From positions 15,378,155 to 15,442,154 of the forward strand of contig NC_134033.1 of the NCBI RefSeq assembly GCF_964204645.1: a stretch of 64,000 nucleotides of DNA, given 5' to 3'. The position numbers and the translations under genes are program-made. The notes beneath the pieces are model-generated. The model made no database searches, had not been told where the DNA came from, and saw nothing but the letters and a program-made list of their open reading frames with translations. The stretch is from Tubulanus polymorphus (lineage: Eukaryota > Nemertea > Palaeonemertea > Tubulaniformes > Tubulanidae). Shown here one piece after another: positions 15,830 through 37,748 of the stretch (position 1 is its first letter; every line of letters begins with the position of its first letter).

Positions 15830-16235
15830 TTCGATGATGTCATAGGGGGATGTATGAATTCAGCCATCTTCAAGTTTATATGAATCGATCGAACCTGATA
15901 ATTTGATGATGTCATAGGGTATCTATGTAGACGGCCATCTTTTCTAGAAGAAAAAGAAATTGCACCTGACAATTTCATGACGTCATAGGGGGATCTAAAC
16001 GATGTAGCCATCTTTTCCGGGAGGTTCTATAAATAAAAGGTAACACTGGGTAATTTGATGATGTCATAGGGTATCTATGTAGACGGCCATCTTTTCTAGA
16101 AGAAAGAGAAATTGCACCTGACAATTTCATGACGTCATAAGGGGATCTAAACGATGTAGCCATCTTTTCCGGGAGGTTCTTTAAATAACGGGTAACACTG
16201 GGTAATTTGATGATGTCATAGGGGGATTCAGGTGA
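15830..16235. repeat. 152-bp tandem repeat with TGATGATGTCATAGGG
   Basis: The sequence starting TGATGATGTCATAGGGTATC at 15904 recurs at 16056 and, partly, at 16208, giving an exact 152-bp period. Each unit has two inner sub-copies, one with GATGATGTCATAGGG plus GGCCATCTTTTCTAGAAG and one with GACGTCATAGGGGG plus GCCATCTTTTCC. Single copies of the motif occur at 23.70, 27.60, 59.14, 59.55, 59.66 and 59.72 kb. Confidence 0.9.
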
Positions 16236-16437
16236 CTTCCCACTGCTGAATCCCTCCTCGGTTATTGACTCGCGATATCTCATTATAGTAAAATGTTTGC
16301 AGTTTATTCAGCCGAGTCGATGACGTTAATTAATAGGCTATCGGGTTTTACGTTAATGAATCGTATTTGGTTCGATTGATCAAAATGAAGATCAAGTATT
16401 AATTTAATTGCCCAATTAAAACATCTGTTCGTAACGT

Positions 16438-16510
16438 TTAAAAAGGCGCGAACGCGACGCGGTTATCACAGATCAGTCGTTTTACATTTACTTGTTGGAC
16501 ATCAGGAAAG
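16438..16510 (+). promoter_or_regulatory. core promoter and non-coding first exon of the VWD gene
   Basis: A TATA-like TTTAAAAA at 16438-16445 lies about 30 bp before an initiator-like GATCAGTCG (A at about 16475). The presumed 5' UTR exon ends at 16510 before a good donor (GTAAGC). It splices to 17161, eight bases before the ATG. The 650-bp UTR intron contains the 47-bp array. Confidence 0.55.
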
Positions 16511-16619
16511 GTAAGCACCAAGTATAAACCAGTAAACTAGCCAATCACCACGGACGCCATACGAGTCAGTTGATGCAGGGAAGTGTTCCCTGGTTGATGT
16601 CAGTTGTATTGGTTTAAAA

Positions 16620-17030
16620 ACTACTGTGATTAAGTTTTTAGATTGGTTATAGAACCAGAATTAGCTTATGGACTGGTCTAAATTTGTTAGATTGGTTATA
16701 GAACCAGAATTAGCTTATGGACTGGCCTAAATTTGTTAGATTGGTTATAGAACCAGAATTAGCTTAGACTGGTCTCAAGTTGTTAGATTGGCTATAGAAC
16801 CAAAATGAGCTTAAGGGCTGGTCTAAATTTGATCGGTTATAGAACCAAAATGAGCTTAGACTGGTCTTAAGTTGTTGGATTGGTTATAGAACCAAAATGA
16901 GCTTAGACTGGTCTTAAGTTGTTAGATCGGCTATAGAACCAAAATGAGCTTAGACTGGTCTTAAGTTGTTGGATTGGTTATAGAACCAAAATGAGCTTAG
17001 ACTGGTCTTAAGTTATTAGATTGTCTATAT
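16620..17030. repeat. tandem array of the 47-bp unit (about 9 copies)
   Basis: Unit with TTAGATTGGTTATAGAACC, AAAATGAGCTTAGACTGG and TCTTAAGTTG. Neighbouring copies are almost identical, which implies recent expansion. It lies within the 5' UTR intron of the VWD gene. Confidence 0.93.
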
Positions 17031-17168
17031 TCACCAGACACTACGTTCATTTAACCGGCTAAAATGTATTTACGTTCGTTTCTCAATTTCGAGCTGGCCA
17101 ACTCAGAATGAACTCGCAAGATGGCGTCGCGGTACAGTTAGAAACTTTGTTTCCTTTCAGCGACAACG

Positions 17169-29859
<12,691 letters not shown>

Positions 29860-30104
29860 TGGAGCTAATAGCTGTGTACGCTATTATTCCGGATAGATTT
29901 TGCAAATTGTAAAAATTTTCTCCGATCCGATTCGTTATTCATGTTTTCCTTCTAGAAATAAATCCGTTTTAGGCTCGCTGTACTCAATTTTTCGTTGGTA
30001 TTTTTGTGTAGATGCATTCTATTCTGACACAACGTTAACGCATTAATATATTGCATACGTGAATAAAAAATAAACAACTGTGCCTTTTAATTCCATTGCC
30101 AAAT

Positions 30105-30591
30105 CTAATAATCTAGACGGTGACCCAAAGTCTTGCAGGCAAGTTGTTTCATCACACAATACCATCTTCCGTTCACCCAGCCCCAGGTACGTTTAGCGTG
30201 CGAGAATCGACAGTTGTTATAGGCTTTCTCGATATGGGCGCGGGCGTCACGGTCTTGCCATTTGTTCCAGTAGCAGACCATAGCCTCGTTTGCGAAGTAA
30301 TATTTTGAAATGCTGTCTAGAAGACTCATACCCACGCTGAGAGCCGCTTTGATTCCCGCTGCAGCTACCGCTGCCACTCGTTTTTTTACACCATGAAACA
30401 TTTGCATTGTTTCTATTTTCTGTTCCTCCAAATCGACCTTATCTATCATTAGAAAAATATGAAAATCATCAAACCTGCCACCTTGACGCGTGGAAATAGA
30501 ATAGAATATGCTTACCGCCATCTTGCGCAATAGTAACAGTCACTAACCCGAGCAAACAGATGATCATCAACCAACCAAATACGAATTTCAT
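30105..30591 (-). CDS. small secreted four-cysteine protein, member A
   Basis: Two exons: 30516-30591 and 30105-30442, 137 aa. Exon 1 is the signal peptide (MKFVFGWLMIICLLGLV) ending in a phase-1 intron. The pro-region has acidic and helical segments, a basic KKR and an Ala-rich stretch. The C-terminal domain has C-x20-C-x17-C-x6-C with CYWNKWQDRDARAHIEKAY, CRFSHAKRTWGW and NGRWYCVMKQLAC. The domain is strongly cationic and Trp-rich. I do not recognise the family. A host-defence peptide or a processed signalling peptide are both possible. It is head-to-head with member B and shares signal peptide, intron position and core-promoter sequence (TATATATA at about 30606, CAACTAGAAGCTTCAA just before the ATG). 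Confidence 0.8.
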
Positions 30592-31967
30592 CTTGAAGCT
30601 TCTAGTTGATATATATATACGAAAAATAAACCATAAACAATATGATAATCACCGCTCCCATTTTCTTCAAATATACCGAGTACAATTCAATATAGATACA
30701 AACACATAAACACATTACATGCAATACTTCATCGACATTTTCTTGCTCTCAGATGGAACAGGTTTAGGTTCGGACTTTCCAATGAATTACCACACTGTAA
30801 ATACTGGTGGATGTCACAGTGGAAGAGTTGATACCAGCATTATAATTTACCTTTATGAAGTTGTCCTCATCAAGCCTCTCGACTTTCGTGGTGTTGTTAT
30901 TCAGCTCCCGTGGGATCATCTGAACCTTTTATTTCAGCAGAAAATAGATAATTCTTATCTTCCGTCCAGCTGTACATTAAACAGTCACTTATACTCATAA
31001 AATCTTGAATTATGACTTAAAATTCGGACTTTTATATCTCGAACAACTTTGGATAAAGTAGATTTGTGATATGGATGTGGGCGAGTGATGTAGGGCACCA
31101 CAAGCGACCAAAATATTTTGCGATATAGGAATTTAATAGGCAATAAAGAATGGTCAAAATCGGGACGCGATAGAAAAAAAAACAAGCAAGTTATCTCGTC
31201 TTTTAGTAAGGAAGAAACTACGTCATTTCGACCGGTTTGATGTGAAGGAAATACCACCGTTAGCCCGAACAACAGAGATATGAGTTACACTCCCTGTTAA
31301 TAGTTACCGTGCACCGATCGTTGGGCTTAGTACTTAACTAAGATATTATCAACAAAATATTAGGCTAAACAAAAATGATACCTATTCCTCCTAATCGACT
31401 GGTTTTTTTTTTTGATAACTGCAATAACATTTGTAATCGGTTCAGCGACCAGTGTATGTAGGCCGAGAAGATACATAACATCTATGTTAGATGAATAAGC
31501 GAGAGAAATTCCATCGAAGTATCAGCCAAAGATGTGAAGTGCTTCAGTAAAGCCATCATCAGTACACGTAACTTAACATTTTTGGCTGAAATATTTTTGT
31601 ATATCTTACTTATCCAAGACATATCTCAATATATGGTCATGATTGTGATGTCCTAAATCACTCGCCCAATATATCTCATTTAGTCCAAACGTGGTCGAGA
31701 TAAGCGTTGATTAAAGTCATAATTTAAGAATTTACGAGGAGCAAGAGACTTAATGGACAGCTGGGCGGGTGATAAGAATTTCTTATCCAGTAACTGCTGA
31801 AATACAAGGTTTCAATGTTCCAATGAAAAACAACGCCACGGAACTCGAGAGGTTTGATGAGGATAACTTCATAAAAGGTGAGTTTGATGAAAATAGGTGC
31901 GCTAATTGTACACGTGAAAGTACAACTAATGTCCGTTTATATTTCATGATCAACTAGAAGCTTCAAA
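30592..31967. promoter_or_regulatory. shared intergenic region between divergent genes A and B
   Basis: 1.38 kb separates the two start codons. The outermost 40 bases on each side are mirror copies (CAACTAGAAGCTTCAA next to each ATG, with an AT-rich TATA-like stretch before it). This shows that the duplication included the promoter. I found no other gene inside. Confidence 0.5.
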
Positions 31968-32406
31968 ATGAAATTCGTATTTGGTTGGTTGATGATCATC
32001 TGTTTTCTCGGGTTAGTGACTGTTACTGTTGCGCAAGATGGCGGTAAGCATATTCCATTTCATTTCCACGCGTTAAGGTGGCAGGTTTGATGATTCTCAT
32101 TTTTTTCTAATGATAGATAAGGCTGAGTTGGAACAGACAAGAGAAAAGTTGCAAGAATTTCATGCAGTAAAAAAACGATTCATCTGGGGTCTAATAAAAA
32201 ACATTTCACATTATTACTACGAAAACAAGGATGTTACCTGTTTCTGGAACAAATGGGAAGACCGTGACGCCCGCGCCCATATCGAAAGAACTTATAACAG
32301 CTGTCGATACTCGTACGTTAAACGTACCTGGGGTAGGGCGAACGGAAGATGGTATTGTCTGTGGAAACAAGCTGCCTGTAAAGCTAAGGGCTACCCTCTT
32401 GATTAG
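31968..32406 (+). CDS. small secreted four-cysteine protein, member B
   Basis: Two exons: 31968-32043 and 32117-32406, 121 aa. It is an inverted duplicate of member A: same signal peptide apart from a few residues (MKFVFGWLMIICFLGLV), same phase-1 intron and the same C-terminal domain (CFWNKWEDRDARAHIERTY, NGRWYCLWKQAAC). The main difference is a deletion of about 16 residues that removes the Ala-rich segment after KKR, leaving FIWGLIKNISHYYY. The four cysteines and nearly all Trp and Arg residues are kept, so both copies are probably functional. It is immediately followed by a MULE-type foldback at 32471. Confidence 0.8.
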
Positions 32407-32470
32407 GTTTGGTGATGAAATTCGTTTACTTATTCATGTACACGATATCATTTTTACGTTGTAAAAATGG

Positions 32471-32808
32471 CATCCTCCCTCTGCAGGGACTCGAACCTGA
32501 TGGCATCGCTACACTGAGCCACGGCACGAACTCCTGCCATAGACGACCATGTGCGCAGTTACATGCGCACTATCCGAACGAAAACTGGCGGCACCAATCA
32601 GATTGCTCGTTGTATAAACGTTGAGGCAAATTTCAAGGAGGAACTATAAATGGGAAAACCCGGGCTAAAATAAAACGGGATTTCTGATTGGCTTAAAATC
32701 ACATCATCTGAACTGCGCATGTATCTGCGCACACGGTCGATTGTGGCAGGATTTCGTGCCGTGGCAATATCGATGCTATCAGGTTCGAATCCCTGCCGGG
32801 GGAGGATG
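32471..32808. mobile_element. MULE-like foldback MITE, copy 1, with 9-bp target duplication
   Basis: 338 bp, ends CATCCTCC and GGAGGATG, with terminal inverted repeats of about 100 bp. It is flanked on both sides by TAAAAATGG (32462-32470 and 32809-32817). The arms contain a box-B-like GGTTCGAATCCCTGC (minus-strand copy on the left) and GTGCGCAG motifs. Long TIRs with 9-bp duplications are the hallmark of Mutator-like elements. It has no coding capacity. Confidence 0.9.
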
Positions 32809-32817
32809 TAAAAATGG

Positions 32818-33907
32818 CGTCAAAATAAACAAAACAAAAACGTATTTTAGATAAAACGTATATATTCTCGTGATCTATGCGGTCATATCTTTCGCCATAC
32901 GTCAGAACCGATTGAAAGGTTTTTAGGAGGAACATTTACGATATCGGTCGTGTGATTAACGAAGATTTCTATTGTCTGGGTACGGAATGGATTAACCGAT
33001 TATTTAGTATCGCGGTAAATCCATTCCGTACTCAGATGATGGAATGGTTTTTAGCCGAAACGTTGTTGAAATATAAAAACCTTTTACTCGAGCACTTTAC
33101 ACCAGTTTGGCTGATTTATTGTGGGATTTTTCTCGTATTCAGTTTACACGGATATTGTGTATGTTCTCAACCTACCTTTTTTCCTCTTTAAAATTGAAGC
33201 ATGTTTCGAATAGACATATACGAAATATTTGAAACCTACTTATATAAATTCGAAAGTCTACAAAAACGGAATTTATGGCAGGTTTTGATTGGTCTCTACC
33301 GATTCTGGAATTCTCTTCTGGCGTGTCCGTTTTCAGCTGGTTGAGAGTTTACGATCCGAAATAGCTATTTTCTCAAACCGTAATACGTGCAACTGATACC
33401 TGCTTAAAATGGACCAGAAAGAGCAGTCTTTACGTGTTTGGTTTCCGAGGTTATGTTCCTATATCCGTCAATCGGCAACGATTTCATGCATAACATCAAA
33501 ATTCATAAAGAGGGATTTTTCGTAACGCTTAATTCTTAAAACTCAGACAACGATATTTATTTTACGAAATATTGACGTTGAATATCACAATACGATTTGT
33601 TTCGTAAGAATATGACGACCAGTGCGACCTGTCTAGATTGGATACTGATCCCTTACAATTAGTCCAACAGATGGAGCCACGTAAGTAATTCCGGTTTTGT
33701 CACGTCGATCTATTGAGGAGATCCACGAAATGTATCGCCCTTAGTGGATATATTTGACGTGTTCTCGTCGACTTCACACTAGCGCTCCTAGTGGATCTTC
33801 CGTTGCCGCAGTAGGATTGTCAGGTTCCTAATACACGTGAAAAACTGACTTCACACCAGCGCTCCTGACAGATGCCCGATTGCCGCAGTAGCGTTCCATT
33901 CAATATA
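32818..33907. other. intergenic, no recognised feature
   Basis: Only short ORFs without identifiable domains. I see nothing else. Confidence 0.4.
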
Positions 33908-34087
33908 CAGTCAAACCCCGATAAACCGCCCTCCCATTTACTGCCATCCCCGCCATCCTACCGCCAGGTTTTCTTAATGTACATCTCAATACAAATACAT
34001 AATAAAACACCCCCGATATACCGCCATACTCTCTATACAGCCAGAATCATTCTGCACGGATGTAAGCGGTATATCGGGGGCTGACTG
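33908..34087. mobile_element. 180-bp TA-flanked MITE (Tc1/mariner-like), copy 1
   Basis: Inverted ends CAGTCAAACCCCGATAAACC and GGTATATCGGGGGCTGACTG, flanked by TA on both sides. Copies of the same family are at 54448-54627 and 56606-56781. Confidence 0.88.
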
Positions 34088-34439
34088 TATATATCTTAAT
34101 GTGCAACAATTACAATCTTTAAAACTCCATTTATAAATACGAACAATCTTTCAATCTAAAACACTGCAGAAATGCTTTCTTTCTCTATATTTACAATGAT
34201 CTATACATCAATGCCCTTACACTGAAACAACCGGAAGCTAGTTCCAAAGTTCTTGGTGGTTAGAATTTGACTCTAAGGTTTAAAGAACTAATGTAAATAC
34301 CTAATCTAAACAACAGTAGGTTTAAACTAAACCAAGATCCGTGGAACTGGATCCAGGAGGCTCCATTTTTCCGTTCTGCGTATATCAAATATATTTTCTA
34401 TAGGTATCTAAATTTATCATTCTTACAATTTTTAGATCA

Positions 34440-34740
34440 TCAATCAGCAATCATTTACTGTTTCTCTGAAGACATTCATTTCAACTTTTCATCTGAAGAT
34501 GAGATTTGTATAAATCTCAAAACTGTCACAGATGAATAAACTAAATACATGTATCATCATTTCCAATCTGTAGATATCGTCAATGTGGGTTTCAGCAATC
34601 ATTTAGTGCCGTTTCTCTGAAGACATTCATAAACTTTTCAGCTGAAGATGAGATTTGGATAAATCTCCAAATATTGTCACAGATGAATAAACTAAATATC
34701 ATCATTGCCAATCTGTAGATATCATCAATGTGGGATTGTA
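34440..34740. repeat. imperfect ~150-bp tandem duplication
   Basis: TCTCTGAAGACATTCAT, CTGAAGATGAGATTTG and CACAGATGAATAAACTAAAT occur twice, about 150 bp apart. Each copy has CTGAAGATGAGATTTG-N-ATAAATCTC, which resembles a decayed hammerhead stem II. Confidence 0.8.
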
Positions 34741-34819
34741 CATCATCATCAACACTGAGAATATACTTTAGTTTATCCGTCATAATGGTGATTTACCTTA
34801 ATAGGTAATTTAAGGCTAC

Positions 34820-36082
34820 TGATCCGCAGCAAGATTCCGTAGTAACTAAAGAATGTTCGTAATGATGGTTTTTGTTTACGATGGTGGTTTCTTTATGGGT
34901 ATCAGACCGCAAACGATGTGTGCAAGTTGTTGTTTGATGCTTTGATCTACCAGCGCTGACAATAAATCAGCCAGGGGTAAAAATAATTCTTCCTCGGTTC
35001 TTGTGCTGCGATATCTGGCAAACATTCAGAATTATTTTTAAAACTTAAGGATAGACGTAATTGGTTGGGTCGGAACGATGAGGTGCTTTGATAGTGTGGT
35101 TTGTGCAGGGATCTCGCTGTTACTTCTTGATACTCCCGACTACTTTCTATAAAAGGAAGAACCGGAAGTATAGGGAGACATGGTTGTTTTGCTTTATCCT
35201 GTAGTATTATAGAGTTAGTTAAATTATAAATGAAAATTGGTATAATAAGTATAGAATGATTTTAGATTTGATAATTAATTACATTGTATTTCTGAATCAA
35301 AAGTTTACTATTGTTGATTGGAAAAAGAAACGATGAGTTTGTTCCATAATCTAGGTGAAAACTAAGTTTTGAAAATATATCTAAATTAAGTATCCTGGAT
35401 GTTAATTAAGGACAAGACCTTTATAATCGCTTAAGTTTTATGGAAGTTTAATTGTGGCAAATATCAATACTAGCTCTCTAAGGTTTCTGTTGGTGTACAT
35501 GTCTGTTGGTAACTCGTAGAGAATAGCTGCTCTCTCAACGATGATGAGTAGGGAGTGAGTAAATCAAAGCGCGTTATGACAGGAGGGTTGGAAAGAAAAG
35601 TTACTTTGGCAAATCAGTTTCTCAAATAATTTTAGATTAGCAAATCATTAAGGCTAATTCTACATGTCCAAAACCGTCATGACAGCTAGGTTGCTGCTCC
35701 TTGCCAAAAGTCGAACGGGAGAGTCGGCATTCTAGGAATGTCGATCTTTTCTATAAAAAAGGCCCGCAGTCTTGAGAAAGCAGACTTACCAGGGACGCTC
35801 GTTAGAGATACTTGAGGTTTGGGTGGAAATACCAGAATAAAGACGGGTTACCATCAGTAGTGTACGATAGGAATTTGGAGTTAGGAATTGGACTGTGTAC
35901 TATCTGGAGTTATTACTTTCATCAAGGTAAATAAAGTCTATATTATTATTATTATATTCAATCGGAATTTCGGCATTTTAGTTTAATTAGTTGGGTTTGT
36001 GCACGGACACGTTCTCTCGCCAGGGACCGATCTTTACGTTTTATATTCAACGATTAAGGAGAGGATTGTGACCGGTGTATCA
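34820..36082 (+). repeat. 5' LTR
   Basis: Begins TGATCCGCAGCAAG and ends GACCGGTGTATCA (TG...CA boundaries). It contains two TATA-like boxes (TATAAAAG 35148-35155; TATAAAAA 35752-35759) and AATAAA at about 35930, which define possible U3/R/U5 limits. Confidence 0.95.
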
Positions 36083-36099
36083 TTGGTGCCGAAAACCTT
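36083..36099 (+). other. primer-binding site
   Basis: TTGGTGCCGAAAACC follows the LTR directly, starting TGG as needed to pair with a tRNA CCA end. I cannot name the tRNA. A similar GTTGTGCCGGAAACTTTT follows about 27 bp downstream. Confidence 0.7.
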
Positions 36100-36248
36100 A
36101 CTGTTTAGTTCAGTTGTGCCGGAAACTTTTGCATTAGTAATTAATTGTTGTTCAAATGGTATACATTTTTATATGCTCACATTGTGGTGCGAAGAACGCA
36201 TTTTCTAAGAAGCGCCGCGCTACAACCAACCCAACATTCGGAAAGCTA

Positions 36249-36618
36249 TTGTGGGAGTCGAACCCACCTCAAACGAAACCGTTTGAAATTCCGGTCGAGT
36301 TTCGGGAACCATTGTGGGATTTGAACCCACTGCCAACTCCGGTCGTCCCTGTTGAGACATTGCGGGATTCGAACCCGCGAAGTGCACGACCATTTGAGAT
36401 TCCGGAGGAACTTCGAGAGCCGTCGTGGGATTCGAACCCACCACTGCACGCTCATGTGTAATACCGGAGGAGTGTCGGGGACCTCTGTGGGATTCTAACC
36501 CACTCGCCATGCAGGTCGACACCGATGGGGCTGCACTACAGCCATTGAGGGGTTCGAACCCTCCACCTTGTGAATTGCCAAAACCGTCCAGCCAGGATGG
36601 GGAATCGAACCTACATCT
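36249..36618. repeat. leader array of seven tRNA T-arm-like palindromes
   Basis: GTGGGATTCGAACCCAC-type motifs at about 36250, 36313, 36361, 36424, 36486, 36547 and 36594, spaced 48-63 bp within degenerate repeats (TTTGAGATTCCGGAGGAACTT between them). Read on the minus strand, each is a T-stem/loop (GTGGGTTCGAATCCCAC). The array lies between PBS and gag. Confidence 0.85.
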
Positions 36619-36687
36619 GTTTTTTGGGTTGTCAATTTAAAAAAAAAAAAATGTTATTTTAGATTAGTATTCGTTTAAAGATATACA

Positions 36688-37746
36688 ATGTCGACTGGAG
36701 GGGAGACGACGTACGGTGCGGGTGGCTCACGGGAACGATCCGCTGTAAGCAACGACACTGTTCTGCAGGCCCTCTCTGGCCTTCGCGAACAGGTGGACAC
36801 AGCCACGGCGTTCATGAATTTCTCTTTGCTCCCTAAATTTACGGGACGAGACGACCAGTGCGTCACTGATTGGTTCAAAGGATTTGACCGTTTGGCCGAC
36901 CTAAGGGGTTGGAACGATGACGCTAAAAAGAAACAGTTGTATTGGTTTTTGGCTGGCCCGGCCCTAATCTTATTTAATGATCTTCGAATTGATCAGGGAA
37001 CCGATGCGACCGGTGGCAAAGTTGTCACTCCCTGGGAAAATATTGTCCGTGCGTTTTGCGCGCAATTTAGCCCCACCTCGTGGGCTTTGGTCAAGGAGTC
37101 GGCTTTGACGACGATGCGACAGGGGGAGACACAACCGGTCGATAGGTTTGCGGAAGAGATTGATCGTGTGGCCTCGAGTTTGAAATTTTCGGACCACCAG
37201 AAAAAGATGTTACTAATTAATAACTCCCGCCCTGATATTTCTGTCTATTTGTTGTCACAGCGTCCTACGACGTTTAGGGATGCATGGGAGGCAGCCAGAA
37301 TGGCGGAGCATATCGAACAACGTAAAGCTCTGTCGTCTCCCAAGGTATCGCAAATTGGGACCGAACCAAATAAAGCGATGGGTGACGTTATGGCTGAATT
37401 ACGGGACATGTTCCGCCAAATTATGGACATCCAGAAGTCTACCCGTACTCAGCGGAATGATAGAGCCACATTTTATAGCGAAAGCCGCCCGTTACAAAGG
37501 TCACAGGATGGCCAGGTGGTGTGCTTTCAATGTCACGCCCCTGGTCATTACGCCAGGAATTGCCCGACGTGGCGTTACGACCAACAAAGGTCACCAAACC
37601 GGGACGCATTTCAGCGTGATAATCGCCGTCCCCAAAATTCTGGTAGGGGTCAGTTTCGGTCACAGAATCTTGGGCGTGATTCCCAGCGGGTTAATCGAAC
37701 ATTTGGTCAGGGAAACGACCGGAGACCTCATCCTATGGACCGATAA
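36688..37746 (+). CDS. gag: Gag polyprotein
   Basis: 352 aa. The N-terminal half has the conserved Gypsy-type capsid region (LPKFTGRDDQCVTDWFKGFD near 50, then FCAQFSPTSW and MRQGETQPVDRFAEEID around 130-160). A CCHC zinc knuckle, CFQCHAPGHYARNC, lies near residue 285, followed by an Arg/Gln-rich tail that binds RNA. It assembles the virus-like particle in the cytoplasm. The start ATG at 36688 is the first in frame and follows a stretch of A. The stop at 37744 falls just before the GTG at 37749 listed for the next ORF. The next frame is open upstream, overlapping the end of gag in the -1 frame. Confidence 0.92.
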   Translation: MSTGGETTYGAGGSRERSAVSNDTVLQALSGLREQVDTATAFMNFSLLPKFTGRDDQCVTDWFKGFDRLADLRGWNDDAKKKQLYWFLAGPALILFNDLRIDQGTDATGGKVVTPWENIVRAFCAQFSPTSWALVKESALTTMRQGETQPVDRFAEEIDRVASSLKFSDHQKKMLLINNSRPDISVYLLSQRPTTFRDAWEAARMAEHIEQRKALSSPKVSQIGTEPNKAMGDVMAELRDMFRQIMDIQKSTRTQRNDRATFYSESRPLQRSQDGQVVCFQCHAPGHYARNCPTWRYDQQRSPNRDAFQRDNRRPQNSGRGQFRSQNLGRDSQRVNRTFGQGNDRRPHPMDR

Positions 37747-37748
37747 GG

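Noticed and set aside
32471-32808. Possible functional tRNA gene from the GGTTCGAATCC box B
   Set aside because: No box A or acceptor stem; the motif is part of the foldback arms.
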